Shown: positions 6,583-15,001, counted from the stretch's first letter. The stretch is 15,001 nt of DNA from JAWLFY01 sp964462125 (GCA_964462125.1 CAYWXT010000131.1:1-15001), one strand, 5' to 3'. Notes: generated by a model from the sequence alone, not told the origin. Numbers and translations are program-made.

Positions 6583-8445
6583 CTACTCGTTTTGCTTCAA
6601 CACCAGGTCTCGCGTGATCTGAAAGAGTCGATCCTGCCGCTCGGCCAACGATTGCAGCATCGGCCGCACCTCCGATCCGCTCGTCTCCCCCGACTCCAAC
6701 AGATCGCCGTAGCGCTCCGTGGTTGACTTGATGCGCGTTTCCATCGTGCGGATCAACTTCAATTCGGCGAGTGCCTGCACCAACGGCTGCTCGCCGGGGC
6801 CCTGCTGCGGTGGTTGTCCCTGCTGCTGCTGTTGCTGACGCTGCTCCTCCAGGTCTTTCTGGGCCTTTTGCAAGGCGTCGATCATCTCTTCCAACGCAGC
6901 CAAAACGTCCTCCTGGATCCCCTGGGTCACCGCGTCGATTTTGGATTCTTCCAATCGCTGGGAAACACGGACTGTGTCGCTGCGAATTTGCGTCAGGACC
7001 TCTGGGAAGGCGACACTGGAGCCCTCTTCGCGAAGCAGCAGCATGGCGCGGTCGGCTTCGTGTGTGATCTTTTTCTCTTCGAACGCCAATTCACCCGCCT
7101 TGAGGTCAGTTTGACGATCGCGTTGACTTTCCGGCGTTGCCGCCAGGGCGACACAATCATCGAGCACCTGCGACTGCATCGCCGCCATCTTTCTCAACCG
7201 GGATTCGAGTCGGGCGAGTTCCCGCTCCATCTCCTCCTCGCGGAGTTGCCGCAGGATCCGCTCCAACTCATCGATCGCATTCCGCAGGTTCTCCTCCGCC
7301 TCCCGTTGCTCCTCGACCGCATCCTCGCGCTTCGCCTCTTCCAATCGCTGCTCCGCCTCCCGCATCCGTTCGATCGCGTCGTCCAACCGCTGCTCCGCAC
7401 GCTGCTGGGGCGTCGATGGCGTCTGCTCCTGGCTCGGCGGTGAGGGTTCCCCCTGCTGGGATTGCTCTCCGTCCTGCGGCTCCTCCTGTTGAGATTGTTC
7501 CCCGTCCGGGGAGCCTTCAGACGGTTCTCCTGGCGACGGATCTTCTTCCGATTGTGGGCCCTCCTGGGGATCCGACGGACCATTCGATTCGGACTCCTGC
7601 TCACCAGATTCGGACTCCTGCTCACCATCGGATCCTTCCGCAGGATTCGGTTCTGCGTCGGCCGGATCCGAGTCCGATTCGTCTTCGGCCGGATCAGGCT
7701 GCACGTCCGAGGGGGCGGAGTCTTCGCTACCGTTGGCGGAACCGGACGCCTCCTCGCTCTCCTGCTCGGCAAGTTCGCGGTTCAGATTATCCGCCCGCTC
7801 GGTGATCGCTTTTTGCTCGCGCTGAAGCTCCTCGATGTCGGCGCCGCTCTCGGTTCGTGCCCGCGTGCTGCGTTGAGAACGTTCTGTCCGCCGCAGCTGT
7901 TTGATCAACTCGGCGACGCGGTCCTTTTCATCGCGGATCCGCCGCGACCGATCCTCGCTGAGCAAGAGTTTCAACAAGGATTGCAGCTCCTCGTTCGCCT
8001 CCTCCTGCCGGTCGATCGCGTCTTGGAATTCCTGCGAGCGGATCGACTCACCGGCGTTGCGAAGTCGGTCGAGCACGAACCGATCGCTTGCCTGCCGTGC
8101 GGCTCGGCGCAGCAGTGCGGACCGCTCCGGGTTCTCCGCCGCTTCGACGTCGGCCAAACGGAGCAGTAACTCTTCCAGCTTTTGAAACCGTTTGGCGACC
8201 GCCGACTGCCGGACGGCAAGGCTCTCATCGGCGGCGGCTGTTTGCAGCCAGCCGCCTGTGGACATCTGTCCAGAGGGGACGAGTAGCCCGGAACCGGCAC
8301 CGAGGAGCAGGCACACCATCAGCCCGCGGCAAACGGGCAGCCCGCGGCAAACGGGCAGCCCGCGGCAAACGGGCAGCCAGAGGCAAACGGGGGCACGCCG
8401 CTGGGACGCGCTTCGTTTCGGCAGCGGAAGGTCGGAAGCATCCAC
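6583..8445 (-). CDS. Secreted acidic coiled-coil protein, Bat-cluster associated
   Basis: No enzymatic domain is recognisable; the protein fits the large coiled-coil hypothetical proteins found next to vWA genes in planctomycetes. The start is the GTG at 8445, with AAGGTG four bases upstream; no in-frame ATG fits better. The N-terminus is a long export signal (about 1-72) with basic residues, a repeated PVCRGL unit, a hydrophobic core (43-56) and a likely cut after TAAA. Residues 80-225 are charged helices. Residues about 228-345 are a disordered Glu/Asp/Ser/Pro/Gln linker containing GEQESES twice and DGEQSQQ twice. Residues 346-535 form a long Glu/Arg coiled coil, followed by a Gln-rich spacer (536-548) and a short helical C-terminal domain (LVQALAELKLIRTMETRIK, 555-573). 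It starts 14 bases after the upstream gene. An envelope scaffold role is inference only. Confidence 0.9.
   Translation of the reverse strand: MDASDLPLPKRSASQRRAPVCLWLPVCRGLPVCRGLPVCRGLMVCLLLGAGSGLLVPSGQMSTGGWLQTAAADESLAVRQSAVAKRFQKLEELLLRLADVEAAENPERSALLRRAARQASDRFVLDRLRNAGESIRSQEFQDAIDRQEEANEELQSLLKLLLSEDRSRRIRDEKDRVAELIKQLRRTERSQRSTRARTESGADIEELQREQKAITERADNLNRELAEQESEEASGSANGSEDSAPSDVQPDPAEDESDSDPADAEPNPAEGSDGEQESESGEQESESNGPSDPQEGPQSEEDPSPGEPSEGSPDGEQSQQEEPQDGEQSQQGEPSPPSQEQTPSTPQQRAEQRLDDAIERMREAEQRLEEAKREDAVEEQREAEENLRNAIDELERILRQLREEEMERELARLESRLRKMAAMQSQVLDDCVALAATPESQRDRQTDLKAGELAFEEKKITHEADRAMLLLREEGSSVAFPEVLTQIRSDTVRVSQRLEESKIDAVTQGIQEDVLAALEEMIDALQKAQKDLEEQRQQQQQQGQPPQQGPGEQPLVQALAELKLIRTMETRIKSTTERYGDLLESGETSGSEVRPMLQSLAERQDRLFQITRDLVLKQNE
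7586..7627. repeat. 21-base perfect tandem duplication in the acidic linker
   Basis: The unit GATTCGGACTCCTGCTCACCA occurs twice head to tail and encodes GEQESES twice (residues 274-287 of the 620-residue protein). It is in frame, so gain or loss of a copy only changes the length of the disordered linker. Confidence 0.85.
8320..8391. repeat. 18-base tandem repeat inside a signal peptide
   Basis: The unit CAGCCCGCGGCAAACGGG occurs three times exactly (8320-8337, 8338-8355, 8356-8373) and once with two changes (8374-8391). On the minus strand it encodes PVCLWL followed by three PVCRGL units in the N-terminal export signal of the 620-residue protein. Identical copies at DNA level point to recent expansion by slippage or recombination. 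Because 18 is a multiple of three, copy-number change keeps the frame but alters the signal's length, charge and cysteine count. Confidence 0.9.
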
Positions 8446-8459
8446 GATGCACCTTGTGG

Positions 8460-10901
8460 TTAGTCGAACAGATCAAGCACGCTTTCCTTCTGCTGCTGCT
8501 TCGTCTCTTCCAGCAGCTCCTCTTGATCGTCAATCAGGCCTCGGAATAGATCCAAGATCTCATTGTAGCTTTCCAGGTCAAGCATTTTGTCCAGGACTGC
8601 GGTCAGCTCGATCAGGACCTGTTCGGCGAGTTGAACCGCCTCGGCGGTCCCAGCGACGGCCTCCTCCGGTTGTTCGAGCGTTGCTTGAACCTCCTCCAGC
8701 CGCTGGCGGAGCCGCCCCAGGGAGCCATCGACGACCTCTTGCAGCGGGTCGCGCACCCCCTTCCCGATCCGCTCGCGGCGGTCGCTCGAATCGACGCGGT
8801 TATTGATCATCTCTTCGAGCAGATCGCCGAGGGAGGCGATGATTCCGGTCAGCTCTTCCGACGTCTTGTCGGCCTGCAGGGCGGCTTGTTGCATCCTCAG
8901 TTGGCGGACCTGCTGCACACGGGCTCGTTCCGAGTTTTCGGCATCGACATCCCCAGAGTCTGCGCCGCTCTCGACGGATTCCTTTGACTCCTTCGATTCC
9001 TCCGACCATCGGCGGCGGAGGGAATCGAGTGTGTCGCGCAGCCCTCGGGTCTCGTCAATGGTCTGTTCGAGCCGCATCCGGAACGAGAGTTCGCGGCGTT
9101 CGAGCAAGGCCAGCAGTTCTTCCGGCGTGACGACTTCCAACCGAAAGACCTCGCTGCGTGTCGGGGGTCGCTTACTCAGGTCGTAGTGGTCGGAGACTTC
9201 ACCGTACAGATGGACCCCTTGGCCAGCGCGGACCGTCGGGAGCTCGCCGTCGGCGACGAGATCCCGCAGGTCGATGACCGTTTCGGCTTTGCCGTCACGG
9301 TCGGGTCGCAGTGGACGCGTGACAGCGTCCGACGACTCTCCATTGGCCGCTGACTCCTCCCCGGAGGCATCGATTACAGCTGTCGTCTCCGCGTCGGCTT
9401 CCTCTTGCTCGGCCTCCTCTGCGTCCGAACCGACGGTCGCGGCGGTGATCTCCAGCCCCTCGATGCCGTAGTCGTCAGCGGCTTGAGCGGCAACGGGGAT
9501 CTGAGCGACCGGCGTGACTGCTGATCCGATTCCGGTGAGGCGAACGGTCAACTCCGGCGGCTCGTCGAGAACGACTCCGAGATAATAGCGAAAGGGTGCC
9601 TGTGCCGAGATCCCTTCCTCGCCACGGGGGACCATCCGAAGGGTGGTTGCCGATTTGACGTTTTCCAGCCGCAAGTGGGCTTCCCGGCGATCCTCTGTGT
9701 AGCGGATGTCGATGTCGGTGCGTGGCCCGGCGTCGTCACGGAGGTCGAGGTCAATCTCCCGCATAGGTTGACTTCCCTTGGCGATCAGCGTCACGTCGCT
9801 TCCCTCCCGGATCCGGAGCCCGGAGCGGTAATCGGTCTCCAGGTCCGTCTCCGACCCCCCCGCTTGCCCACTCGCTTGGCGCAAATAATCGGGGTAACGC
9901 ATCTGGACTCGCAGATTGGCAATCGCAGGCGGCTCCACCGCTTCGATGCGGTAATCATCCAAGCGATCGTCCAGGCCGCGGACGCTGAGCGTCAGCGATT
10001 CGCTCAGTCCGGCCAGCGGCGCGCCATCGAGGATGAAGGACTGGTAGCCGTCAACAACGCGACCGATTCGCCGCATGTTGGCCTGGCCCCGCGTCCCGTC
10101 GTCGCTGCGAAAGTAGACGGTACAGACATTGGGGACGACGGCGTCCTCACCAGCCCGGGCGCGGATCCGCAGGGTGCCGCTGCTGCCACGAGGCAGCCGC
10201 AGGAAGCGGTCTTCGAAGGTCACCATTTCCGCGGTCGGATCCGCCCCCTCCGCCGCGACCGCCATCGGCACCTCGACGCCGATCATCTCCAGCTCTGCTT
10301 GCCGGGGCCACGGATCGTCCGAGAACAGGGCCAGCCGGCTTGCCCCTTGCACGAATGTTTGGGGACTGAGCAGACCGAGCAGAGCGGCGGCGAGCGCGAG
10401 TGGTACCACCAGCAACCCCTTGCGAATCAACGGTTCCCAGCGAAAGACCCGCCGTGGGTCGACGCGATCGGTCAACGACGCCGCCTGCCGGTGCACGATC
10501 GCCAACAACGGGGCCGCATACGTGTCACCACGACGACGTGGCCGGCAAAGCTGGACCGCGGTCACCAGCCGGCCACCAAAATCGGGGTGATGCCGTTCAA
10601 CCAGCAATGCAAGACTGGCGTCGGGAAGCGTCCGCAGCAAGCGACCCAGCAGCAGCTTGCCCACCACGCCCAGACAAAGCAGCCCCACCACGATCGCCAA
10701 CACCACTCGAGCCGACCGCGGCATCTCGGTCCCGCCGAGTTGCACGGGGATGTAGTCGAGCGCAAGGCCGACCCAAAAGGCGACCAGCAGAACCGCGCCG
10801 AGGGCCAGCAGCGAATCCCAGACGATATACCGCCGGACACGCTGCCGCAGCGAGTGCAGCAGCGTGACAAGCTTCGGATCGAGTTGGCTCTCGGCTGGCA
10901 T
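8460..10901 (-). CDS. Membrane-anchored protein with beta-rich domain and coiled-coil tail (DUF4175-like)
   Basis: This 813-residue protein resembles the DUF4175-like members of planctomycete Bat clusters; its biochemical role is unknown. Membrane segments lie at about 30-49, 65-86 and 162-180. Residues 200-590 look like extracytoplasmic beta-sandwich repeats, with motifs such as LRVQMRYPDYL (330-340), REGSDVTLIAKG (365-376) and QIPVAAQAADDYGIEGLEI (467-485). An acidic low-complexity loop interrupts this part at about 493-527. From 592 to the end it is mostly coiled coil, including a Ser-Lys-Glu-rich loop (635-646) and an end of QQQKESVLDLFD. I chose the ATG at 10901 because it leaves 14 bases after the upstream stop; earlier in-frame ATGs at 10949 and 10979 would overlap that gene and lack a binding site. 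A weak GCGAGAG precedes the chosen start. Confidence 0.88.
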   Translation of the reverse strand: MPAESQLDPKLVTLLHSLRQRVRRYIVWDSLLALGAVLLVAFWVGLALDYIPVQLGGTEMPRSARVVLAIVVGLLCLGVVGKLLLGRLLRTLPDASLALLVERHHPDFGGRLVTAVQLCRPRRRGDTYAAPLLAIVHRQAASLTDRVDPRRVFRWEPLIRKGLLVVPLALAAALLGLLSPQTFVQGASRLALFSDDPWPRQAELEMIGVEVPMAVAAEGADPTAEMVTFEDRFLRLPRGSSGTLRIRARAGEDAVVPNVCTVYFRSDDGTRGQANMRRIGRVVDGYQSFILDGAPLAGLSESLTLSVRGLDDRLDDYRIEAVEPPAIANLRVQMRYPDYLRQASGQAGGSETDLETDYRSGLRIREGSDVTLIAKGSQPMREIDLDLRDDAGPRTDIDIRYTEDRREAHLRLENVKSATTLRMVPRGEEGISAQAPFRYYLGVVLDEPPELTVRLTGIGSAVTPVAQIPVAAQAADDYGIEGLEITAATVGSDAEEAEQEEADAETTAVIDASGEESAANGESSDAVTRPLRPDRDGKAETVIDLRDLVADGELPTVRAGQGVHLYGEVSDHYDLSKRPPTRSEVFRLEVVTPEELLALLERRELSFRMRLEQTIDETRGLRDTLDSLRRRWSEESKESKESVESGADSGDVDAENSERARVQQVRQLRMQQAALQADKTSEELTGIIASLGDLLEEMINNRVDSSDRRERIGKGVRDPLQEVVDGSLGRLRQRLEEVQATLEQPEEAVAGTAEAVQLAEQVLIELTAVLDKMLDLESYNEILDLFRGLIDDQEELLEETKQQQKESVLDLFD

Positions 10902-10915
10902 GTCTCTCGCGACGC

Positions 10916-13756
10916 TTAGGCCAAACGGTGAAATCGGCGCGTGACCCATTCCAGGGTCAACGCGGAGGCAATCAGCCACATCAGAACGGCATTTCGCCGT
11001 TCATGGAAGTCGGAATCGGGTGTCCCCGGCAGGACCGTCGTTTGGGGCTGGGGACGAATCGTCGACGCGAGCTCGCGGGCCACGCGGTCCGAATCGGTGT
11101 CGTCGTTCAAGGGAACATAGCTGCCGGCGGTGACCGAGGCGAGCTGAGTCAATTCGTCATCGTTTCGGCGGGGACGTTCAAGCTCGATCGCCGGCAACCG
11201 GACCTGGACGTTCTGCCTCAATACCTCTTCATCCAACGCATCGCCGAGGGTCAGTCGAACGTCGTAGCTTCCCGCCTCCCGCACGGTAAAACGGCCGCCA
11301 TAGGTGCCTGGCCGCGGTTCGCCCTGCAGCGGTCGCAGACGGAGGTCTTCGATCCGGCCGCTGGGGAGCAGCAACTTCGCCTGAACCTCCGGCACCTCGA
11401 GCGGCTCGAATTGATCGTCGCTGAGGATGGCGCGAACCTCGATCGTGTCTCCGACCATCGCCCGCTGGTTGTCGACCAGCAGCACCCCGCGGTTGCTGTC
11501 CCGCAACAGTCGCCCCTCACTGACCCAACGAACCAGTTTGGTGTAATAGCTGTCGAAATAAGCATCGCTTTCCCCACGCAAACGCCACATCTCACCGCTG
11601 CCCTGAAAAAAGACTCGCCCAGCACCATAGAACTGGGACGCCAGATAGATCGGCAACTCGCCACCCACCTCGGTCGTAGGATCGGAGAAGCGGGCATAGA
11701 CCTTTGCCCCTGGTTTCGCGCTCCGGATGCCGACGTAGTCGTACACCCCATCAAACTCATTCCAAACGCCCATGCTCGCCGAAGCGTCGTCGGTGAGCCA
11801 CAAGAATTCCGACCGCTGAGCCTCGTCGGTGAAATTCAGCGGCCAAGGCGTATCCCCCCCTTGCCGTCCGCCACCGAGCAGCGGTCCGCGGCTGGCGAAA
11901 CTCACCGGAAAAAAGCCGGCGATCCGGTCGACCCGAGGATCGGTCCGTCCGCGCGTCCATTGAGGATGGTAGACCGGGCCGGCGACCAGGATCATGCCTC
12001 CGGCCTGCTGCGTCAGCCAACGATCGAGCAGGTCCAGTGAATCCGTATCGAACTCCATCCAATCGGGGTCGAAAAACATCACGGCGTCGTACTCAAAGAG
12101 CTCGTCCGGCGTGGAGGGAAACGCTCGCAGCACCCCGTCGGCGTCCTGGCTCATCCCCTCTTGACCCGTCTGCAGCCAGACGTCGAGCTCGATCGAGTTG
12201 TCGCGGAACAGCAGGTTGCGGACAAAGCGGTACTCGCGGGTCGGCCCACCGGCGACGGCGAGCACCTTGAGCTTTCTTGCCACCACCTCATAGCGGGCGT
12301 CCCGCAGATCGTCTCGCGAGTTCCGATCTTCCCGTGGTGGGACCGCTCGCACGGCCAAGCGACGACGTCCCACCGATTCCGGTTCCAGCTCAAAGCGAAC
12401 TCCCGACAGCGTCCCGTCGGCGGCCAGGCGTACCTCTTGGCTGTCGATCACCTCACCGTCAAAGGGAACCTTCCCAGCGTCCTCCTCGTTTCCCGCCTCG
12501 GGCGGATCGTCGCCGTCATCAGACTCCCCCTCATCAGATCTCCGGTCATCCAACCCATCGATCAACTGCACCTCCACGGTCATCGGCGACGGGCCGCTGG
12601 CTTGCAAAACCGCAGAAACGGAAAAGCCGTCACCGGGGTAGACTCGGCGTGGGGCGTCGATGTCGACGACGCGAACGTTGACCGGGGCGGCGCTGCTACC
12701 GAGGCCGACCGGATAGAGGGCGACCTCGTTGCGGCGCGCTGCCGAAACGGCGACGCCCGGCTCGATGCCGCCGTTGTTCTGTCCATCGCTCAGCAAGACG
12801 ATCCCGGCAAGGGTCGACGGGTCGTGGTCGAGCAGGATTCCGCGAACGGCATCCCCAATCCGGCTCTGCGCCCCTGAGGCGACGATCAACTCCGACCAAT
12901 CGGTCACCCGGCGATCGGAGGGTTGTTCCGCTTCCTCCTCGTCCTTCGCACCACTCTCGTCCAACCGGTCTTCCTCAGAGGACGACTCGCGGCCGAAAAC
13001 GGTGTCCGCCCCCACGATCTCGGCCAACGACTGCTCGGTATCGACGGCATAGACACCGCCCAGAGAAACGATCCCCAAGACCAGACAGACAGCGCCGGCG
13101 AACAACAGCCAACCGATGCGGGCGCCCCGACCAGCGGCGCCGATCATCAGCGTCCCGATGAACAGTAACACTGCCGCGCCGATGCACACCATCCCGAACA
13201 TGGTCAACGGGTCACCCGGTCCCGGTGCGCGCGGCGGCCGGTCCGGGGCGAGACCGACTTCGTCCTCTGGCAGTAAGACCTCCGACGCACGGGTCTCCAA
13301 CAGCCTCGGTTCCGGATTCTCGTCAAAGGCATAAACACTGGTCCGGTGTTCCGCCGCAAGTCGGTCCACCAACCTGGATGAACTGATCAGTTCCGTCGCC
13401 TTCTCCGCACGACTCGCCGAGGTCAGTGATTGGCCACCGGGCAGCGACATGCTTTGGCTGGTGTCGACCAGAATCACGACCTCACTGGGGCGAGTCACCA
13501 TCTGCTGGGTCCGGCGCTGCAGGTCAAAGAACAAAAAGACCAGCGCGACGATCGTGGTCAACCTCATCACCATCAAGGTCCAGCGGATCCCCTGTGGCAG
13601 CTCATGCACGTCGCGGCGGTAAAGCCACAAACAGAGATGAACGAGCAGCCCGATGATGGCGATCAACAACGCCCACACCCACCAACCTTCCAAGGTCGAG
13701 GCGCGTGAGAATTCGTAAATGACTTGGCTCGACGCCGACGTGGCGTTGTCGTTCAT
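10916..13756 (-). CDS. Membrane vWA-domain protein with GATase-like region, Bat-cluster
   Basis: The protein has 946 residues. Two N-terminal membrane segments (25-46, 59-79) lead into a vWA domain with an intact MIDAS motif, DTSQSMS (98-104), and its later acidic loop, GIVLLSDGQNNGG (318-330). This metal-dependent fold mediates protein-protein contacts. The domain is interrupted at about 165-285 by a loop with two more hydrophobic segments (185-207, 213-238) and an acidic run. A beta-rich domain (350-470) carries an acidic insertion (405-428). A class I glutamine-amidotransferase-like region follows (497-720; VLAVAGGPTREYRFVRNLL), then a beta domain (755-855) and a C-terminal membrane segment (922-940). 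I chose the ATG at 13756: it overlaps the previous stop as ATGA and has GGGAGGGAG upstream. An upstream in-frame ATG at 13900 lies deep within the neighbour. Cluster position suggests a partner of a MoxR-type ATPase, as in other Bat loci. Confidence 0.9.
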   Translation of the reverse strand: MNDNATSASSQVIYEFSRASTLEGWWVWALLIAIIGLLVHLCLWLYRRDVHELPQGIRWTLMVMRLTTIVALVFLFFDLQRRTQQMVTRPSEVVILVDTSQSMSLPGGQSLTSASRAEKATELISSSRLVDRLAAEHRTSVYAFDENPEPRLLETRASEVLLPEDEVGLAPDRPPRAPGPGDPLTMFGMVCIGAAVLLFIGTLMIGAAGRGARIGWLLFAGAVCLVLGIVSLGGVYAVDTEQSLAEIVGADTVFGRESSSEEDRLDESGAKDEEEAEQPSDRRVTDWSELIVASGAQSRIGDAVRGILLDHDPSTLAGIVLLSDGQNNGGIEPGVAVSAARRNEVALYPVGLGSSAAPVNVRVVDIDAPRRVYPGDGFSVSAVLQASGPSPMTVEVQLIDGLDDRRSDEGESDDGDDPPEAGNEEDAGKVPFDGEVIDSQEVRLAADGTLSGVRFELEPESVGRRRLAVRAVPPREDRNSRDDLRDARYEVVARKLKVLAVAGGPTREYRFVRNLLFRDNSIELDVWLQTGQEGMSQDADGVLRAFPSTPDELFEYDAVMFFDPDWMEFDTDSLDLLDRWLTQQAGGMILVAGPVYHPQWTRGRTDPRVDRIAGFFPVSFASRGPLLGGGRQGGDTPWPLNFTDEAQRSEFLWLTDDASASMGVWNEFDGVYDYVGIRSAKPGAKVYARFSDPTTEVGGELPIYLASQFYGAGRVFFQGSGEMWRLRGESDAYFDSYYTKLVRWVSEGRLLRDSNRGVLLVDNQRAMVGDTIEVRAILSDDQFEPLEVPEVQAKLLLPSGRIEDLRLRPLQGEPRPGTYGGRFTVREAGSYDVRLTLGDALDEEVLRQNVQVRLPAIELERPRRNDDELTQLASVTAGSYVPLNDDTDSDRVARELASTIRPQPQTTVLPGTPDSDFHERRNAVLMWLIASALTLEWVTRRFHRLA

Positions 13757-15001
13757 CGGTGACTCCCTCCCGACCCGGCGGCCGTGTGATAACTGGCCCA
13801 ATACCCCAGCCACTGCTCGATCCCCAGCAGCCCGACCAACAATCCGAGGAGAACCAATGCCATGGTTGAACTTCCGGTCCCGCGATTCTCCTCGCTCCAT
13901 TGACGGCTACTGAGAAAGCGGACTTCGATCGGGTCCAACCCCTGGCGGATCTCCGCCGGATCGGCTCGCTGCAGGTTGCTTTCGCCGCCGCGGAGGACCG
14001 ACGCGACCGGGATCACTTCCGCCGACCCGTCGTCGCGAGTCAGCATCCATTCTGAAATTCCGGGGCGCAACAATTCGTTGACGTCGGCGCCGCCGGAGAG
14101 TAATTGCTCGATCGGATCGAGCCGCACCCGCGGCACCCGGTCGCTCGCTGCTGCGATCCCGTTGCGTCGCGAACCACCGTTCTCGTTGGAATCCTCATCC
14201 ACCGACGGCTCGGCCTCCGCGGTGAACTCCAATGGCACCCGCGGCGGTTCGTCCACCGGAGGCAACCACGTTCCCACGCCGGCATACTGGTCCGGCGGCA
14301 ACGTCCGCTCCAGAGCGTCATCGACAAAACGCTCCGTCGGCGGCGCCGCGGTGCTCCACAACATGGCATTGGTTTGCAACAGGAAAACAACAAACGTCGG
14401 ATCGCCGGGCCAGTTGGTCCAGGACCCGTCGAGCCCGCACAGGACAGTGACCACACGGCCCCGGCCGACGTCATGCTGCGCAATGAGCGGACGCCCATCG
14501 CGTCGCCGCAACGGCTCGACCACCCGCGGTCGTTCGTCCGCCCTCCCGCGGCGGTCCTCCTCCCCATCCTCGGCTTCCCCATCGTCCGAGCTAGGCGATT
14601 CGAGAGGCGGTTCGAGTGTCCATGACTCCGAGAGGCCAACCAGCGAAAACGCCGCATCCCCCATCCCTTGGATCGGCTCGAACAGGGGGCTCGGATCGCC
14701 CAGGGACAGATCGCTGCCGCCCGCGGACTCCTCGGCCGGCAGCGCGACGCTTGGACCCAAGGGGGCGGGCAACAGTTGGCGGCCGTCACGCCGGAGAACG
14801 GCGTTGTACGATCCGCGGTTCACCCGCTCGCCCAGGAACCAACACAATCCGCCGCCCCGCCGCACGTAATCATCCAACACCGTCGCCGCCCCCTCACTGA
14901 TCTCCTCCAGGTCAATCAGGTACACCGCGCGGTATCGAGCCAACATTTCCGGGGTGGCGGAGCGGAGAAACGAAGTCGGCTGGACGTCCGGGATCGCACC
15001 G
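13753..15001 (-). CDS. BatA-type membrane protein, C-terminal part (5' end beyond window)
   Basis: The frame is open from the stop at 13753 to the window edge, giving 415 visible codons of a longer protein. The visible start, around PTSFLRSATPEMLARYRAVY, reads as the middle of a domain. LDDYVRRGGGLCWFLG (about 42-57) is typical of the glutamine-amidotransferase-like domain seen in planctomycete BatA proteins: a helix followed by a Gly-rich turn. DVGRGRVVTVLCGLDGSWTNW belongs to the same region. An acidic low-complexity loop (about 150-180) interrupts it. One C-terminal membrane segment, about 380-402, contains the characteristic IEQWLGYWASYH end that I associate with BatA-domain proteins. If the usual layout holds, the missing N-terminus holds the BatA membrane domain and perhaps a vWA domain. 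The gene overlaps the next by four bases, implying coupled translation. Confidence 0.88.
   Translation of the reverse strand, partial: GAIPDVQPTSFLRSATPEMLARYRAVYLIDLEEISEGAATVLDDYVRRGGGLCWFLGERVNRGSYNAVLRRDGRQLLPAPLGPSVALPAEESAGGSDLSLGDPSPLFEPIQGMGDAAFSLVGLSESWTLEPPLESPSSDDGEAEDGEEDRRGRADERPRVVEPLRRRDGRPLIAQHDVGRGRVVTVLCGLDGSWTNWPGDPTFVVFLLQTNAMLWSTAAPPTERFVDDALERTLPPDQYAGVGTWLPPVDEPPRVPLEFTAEAEPSVDEDSNENGGSRRNGIAAASDRVPRVRLDPIEQLLSGGADVNELLRPGISEWMLTRDDGSAEVIPVASVLRGGESNLQRADPAEIRQGLDPIEVRFLSSRQWSEENRGTGSSTMALVLLGLLVGLLGIEQWLGYWASYHTAAGSGGSHR

Noticed and set aside
8320..8391. CRISPR-like reading of the 18-base repeats
   Set aside because: The copies are directly adjacent without spacers and lie in frame within a coding sequence.
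10902..10979. A 26-codon N-terminal extension of the 813-residue protein
   Set aside because: The extended part overlaps the preceding gene and has no ribosome binding site. The later ATG leaves a normal 14-base gap.
9675..12040. Plus-strand open frames of 414 and 370 codons opposite the 813- and 946-residue genes
   Set aside because: They have antisense-type composition, no plausible start signals and no recognisable motifs, while the minus-strand frames carry clear membrane and vWA features.
13757..13900. A 48-codon N-terminal extension of the vWA protein from an ATG at 13900
   Set aside because: It would overlap the upstream gene by almost 150 bases, and the extension is Arg/Gly-rich without a domain. 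The ATG at 13756 has a strong GGGAGGGAG site and an ATGA junction.
10916..15001. vWA/BatA genes as part of a defence or ternary conflict system
   Set aside because: vWA domains occur in some defence loci, but no nuclease, protease effector, toxin or NTPase effector is present here, and the membrane layout fits Bat clusters.

Overview
The window is a GC-rich piece of bacterial chromosome in which all ten supported genes lie on the minus strand, so transcription runs from position 15001 towards 1. Lineage is inferred from protein style only: long secreted or membrane proteins with acidic, Gln-rich low-complexity stretches, and a BatA / von Willebrand A (vWA) gene set of the form I associate with Planctomycetota, probably a Pirellulaceae-type organism. 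No rRNA or other phylogenetic marker is present, so this is moderate confidence.

Region A (15001-5298) is a tightly packed run of five genes. In order of transcription they are: the C-terminal 415 codons of a BatA-type membrane protein with a glutamine-amidotransferase-like region; a 946-residue membrane vWA protein with an intact MIDAS motif; an 813-residue membrane protein with an extracytoplasmic beta-rich part and a coiled-coil tail; a 620-residue secreted acidic coiled-coil protein; and a 384-residue secreted helical protein with a ten-Gln tract. Spacings are a 4-base overlap, 14, 14 and 130 bases. This resembles the Bat ('aerotolerance') clusters that normally follow MoxR ATPase and DUF58 genes, which would lie beyond the right edge. 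Biochemical function of the set is not established; an envelope complex is the most reasonable inference.

Region B (5297-5082) is a 216-base intergenic stretch holding nested inverted repeats, an 11-base-periodic direct repeat resembling a Pho box, and a perfect 12-base palindrome ahead of pstS.

Region C (5081-138) is a complete high-affinity phosphate uptake operon in the standard order pstS-pstC-pstA-pstB-phoU. PstS is a lipoprotein that captures phosphate, PstC and PstA form the channel, PstB is the ATPase, and PhoU couples transport state to the PhoR/PhoB-type sensor (not in this window). The unusual part is PstA, which carries an insertion of roughly 95 residues in the loop predicted to face PstS. 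Positions 1-137 hold no gene that I can support.

I did not find a defence system, mobile element, CRISPR array or RNA gene. The most interesting items are the PstA insertion, the transmembrane hairpin that interrupts the vWA domain, the 18-base tandem repeat inside a signal peptide, and the repeat-rich pstS upstream region.
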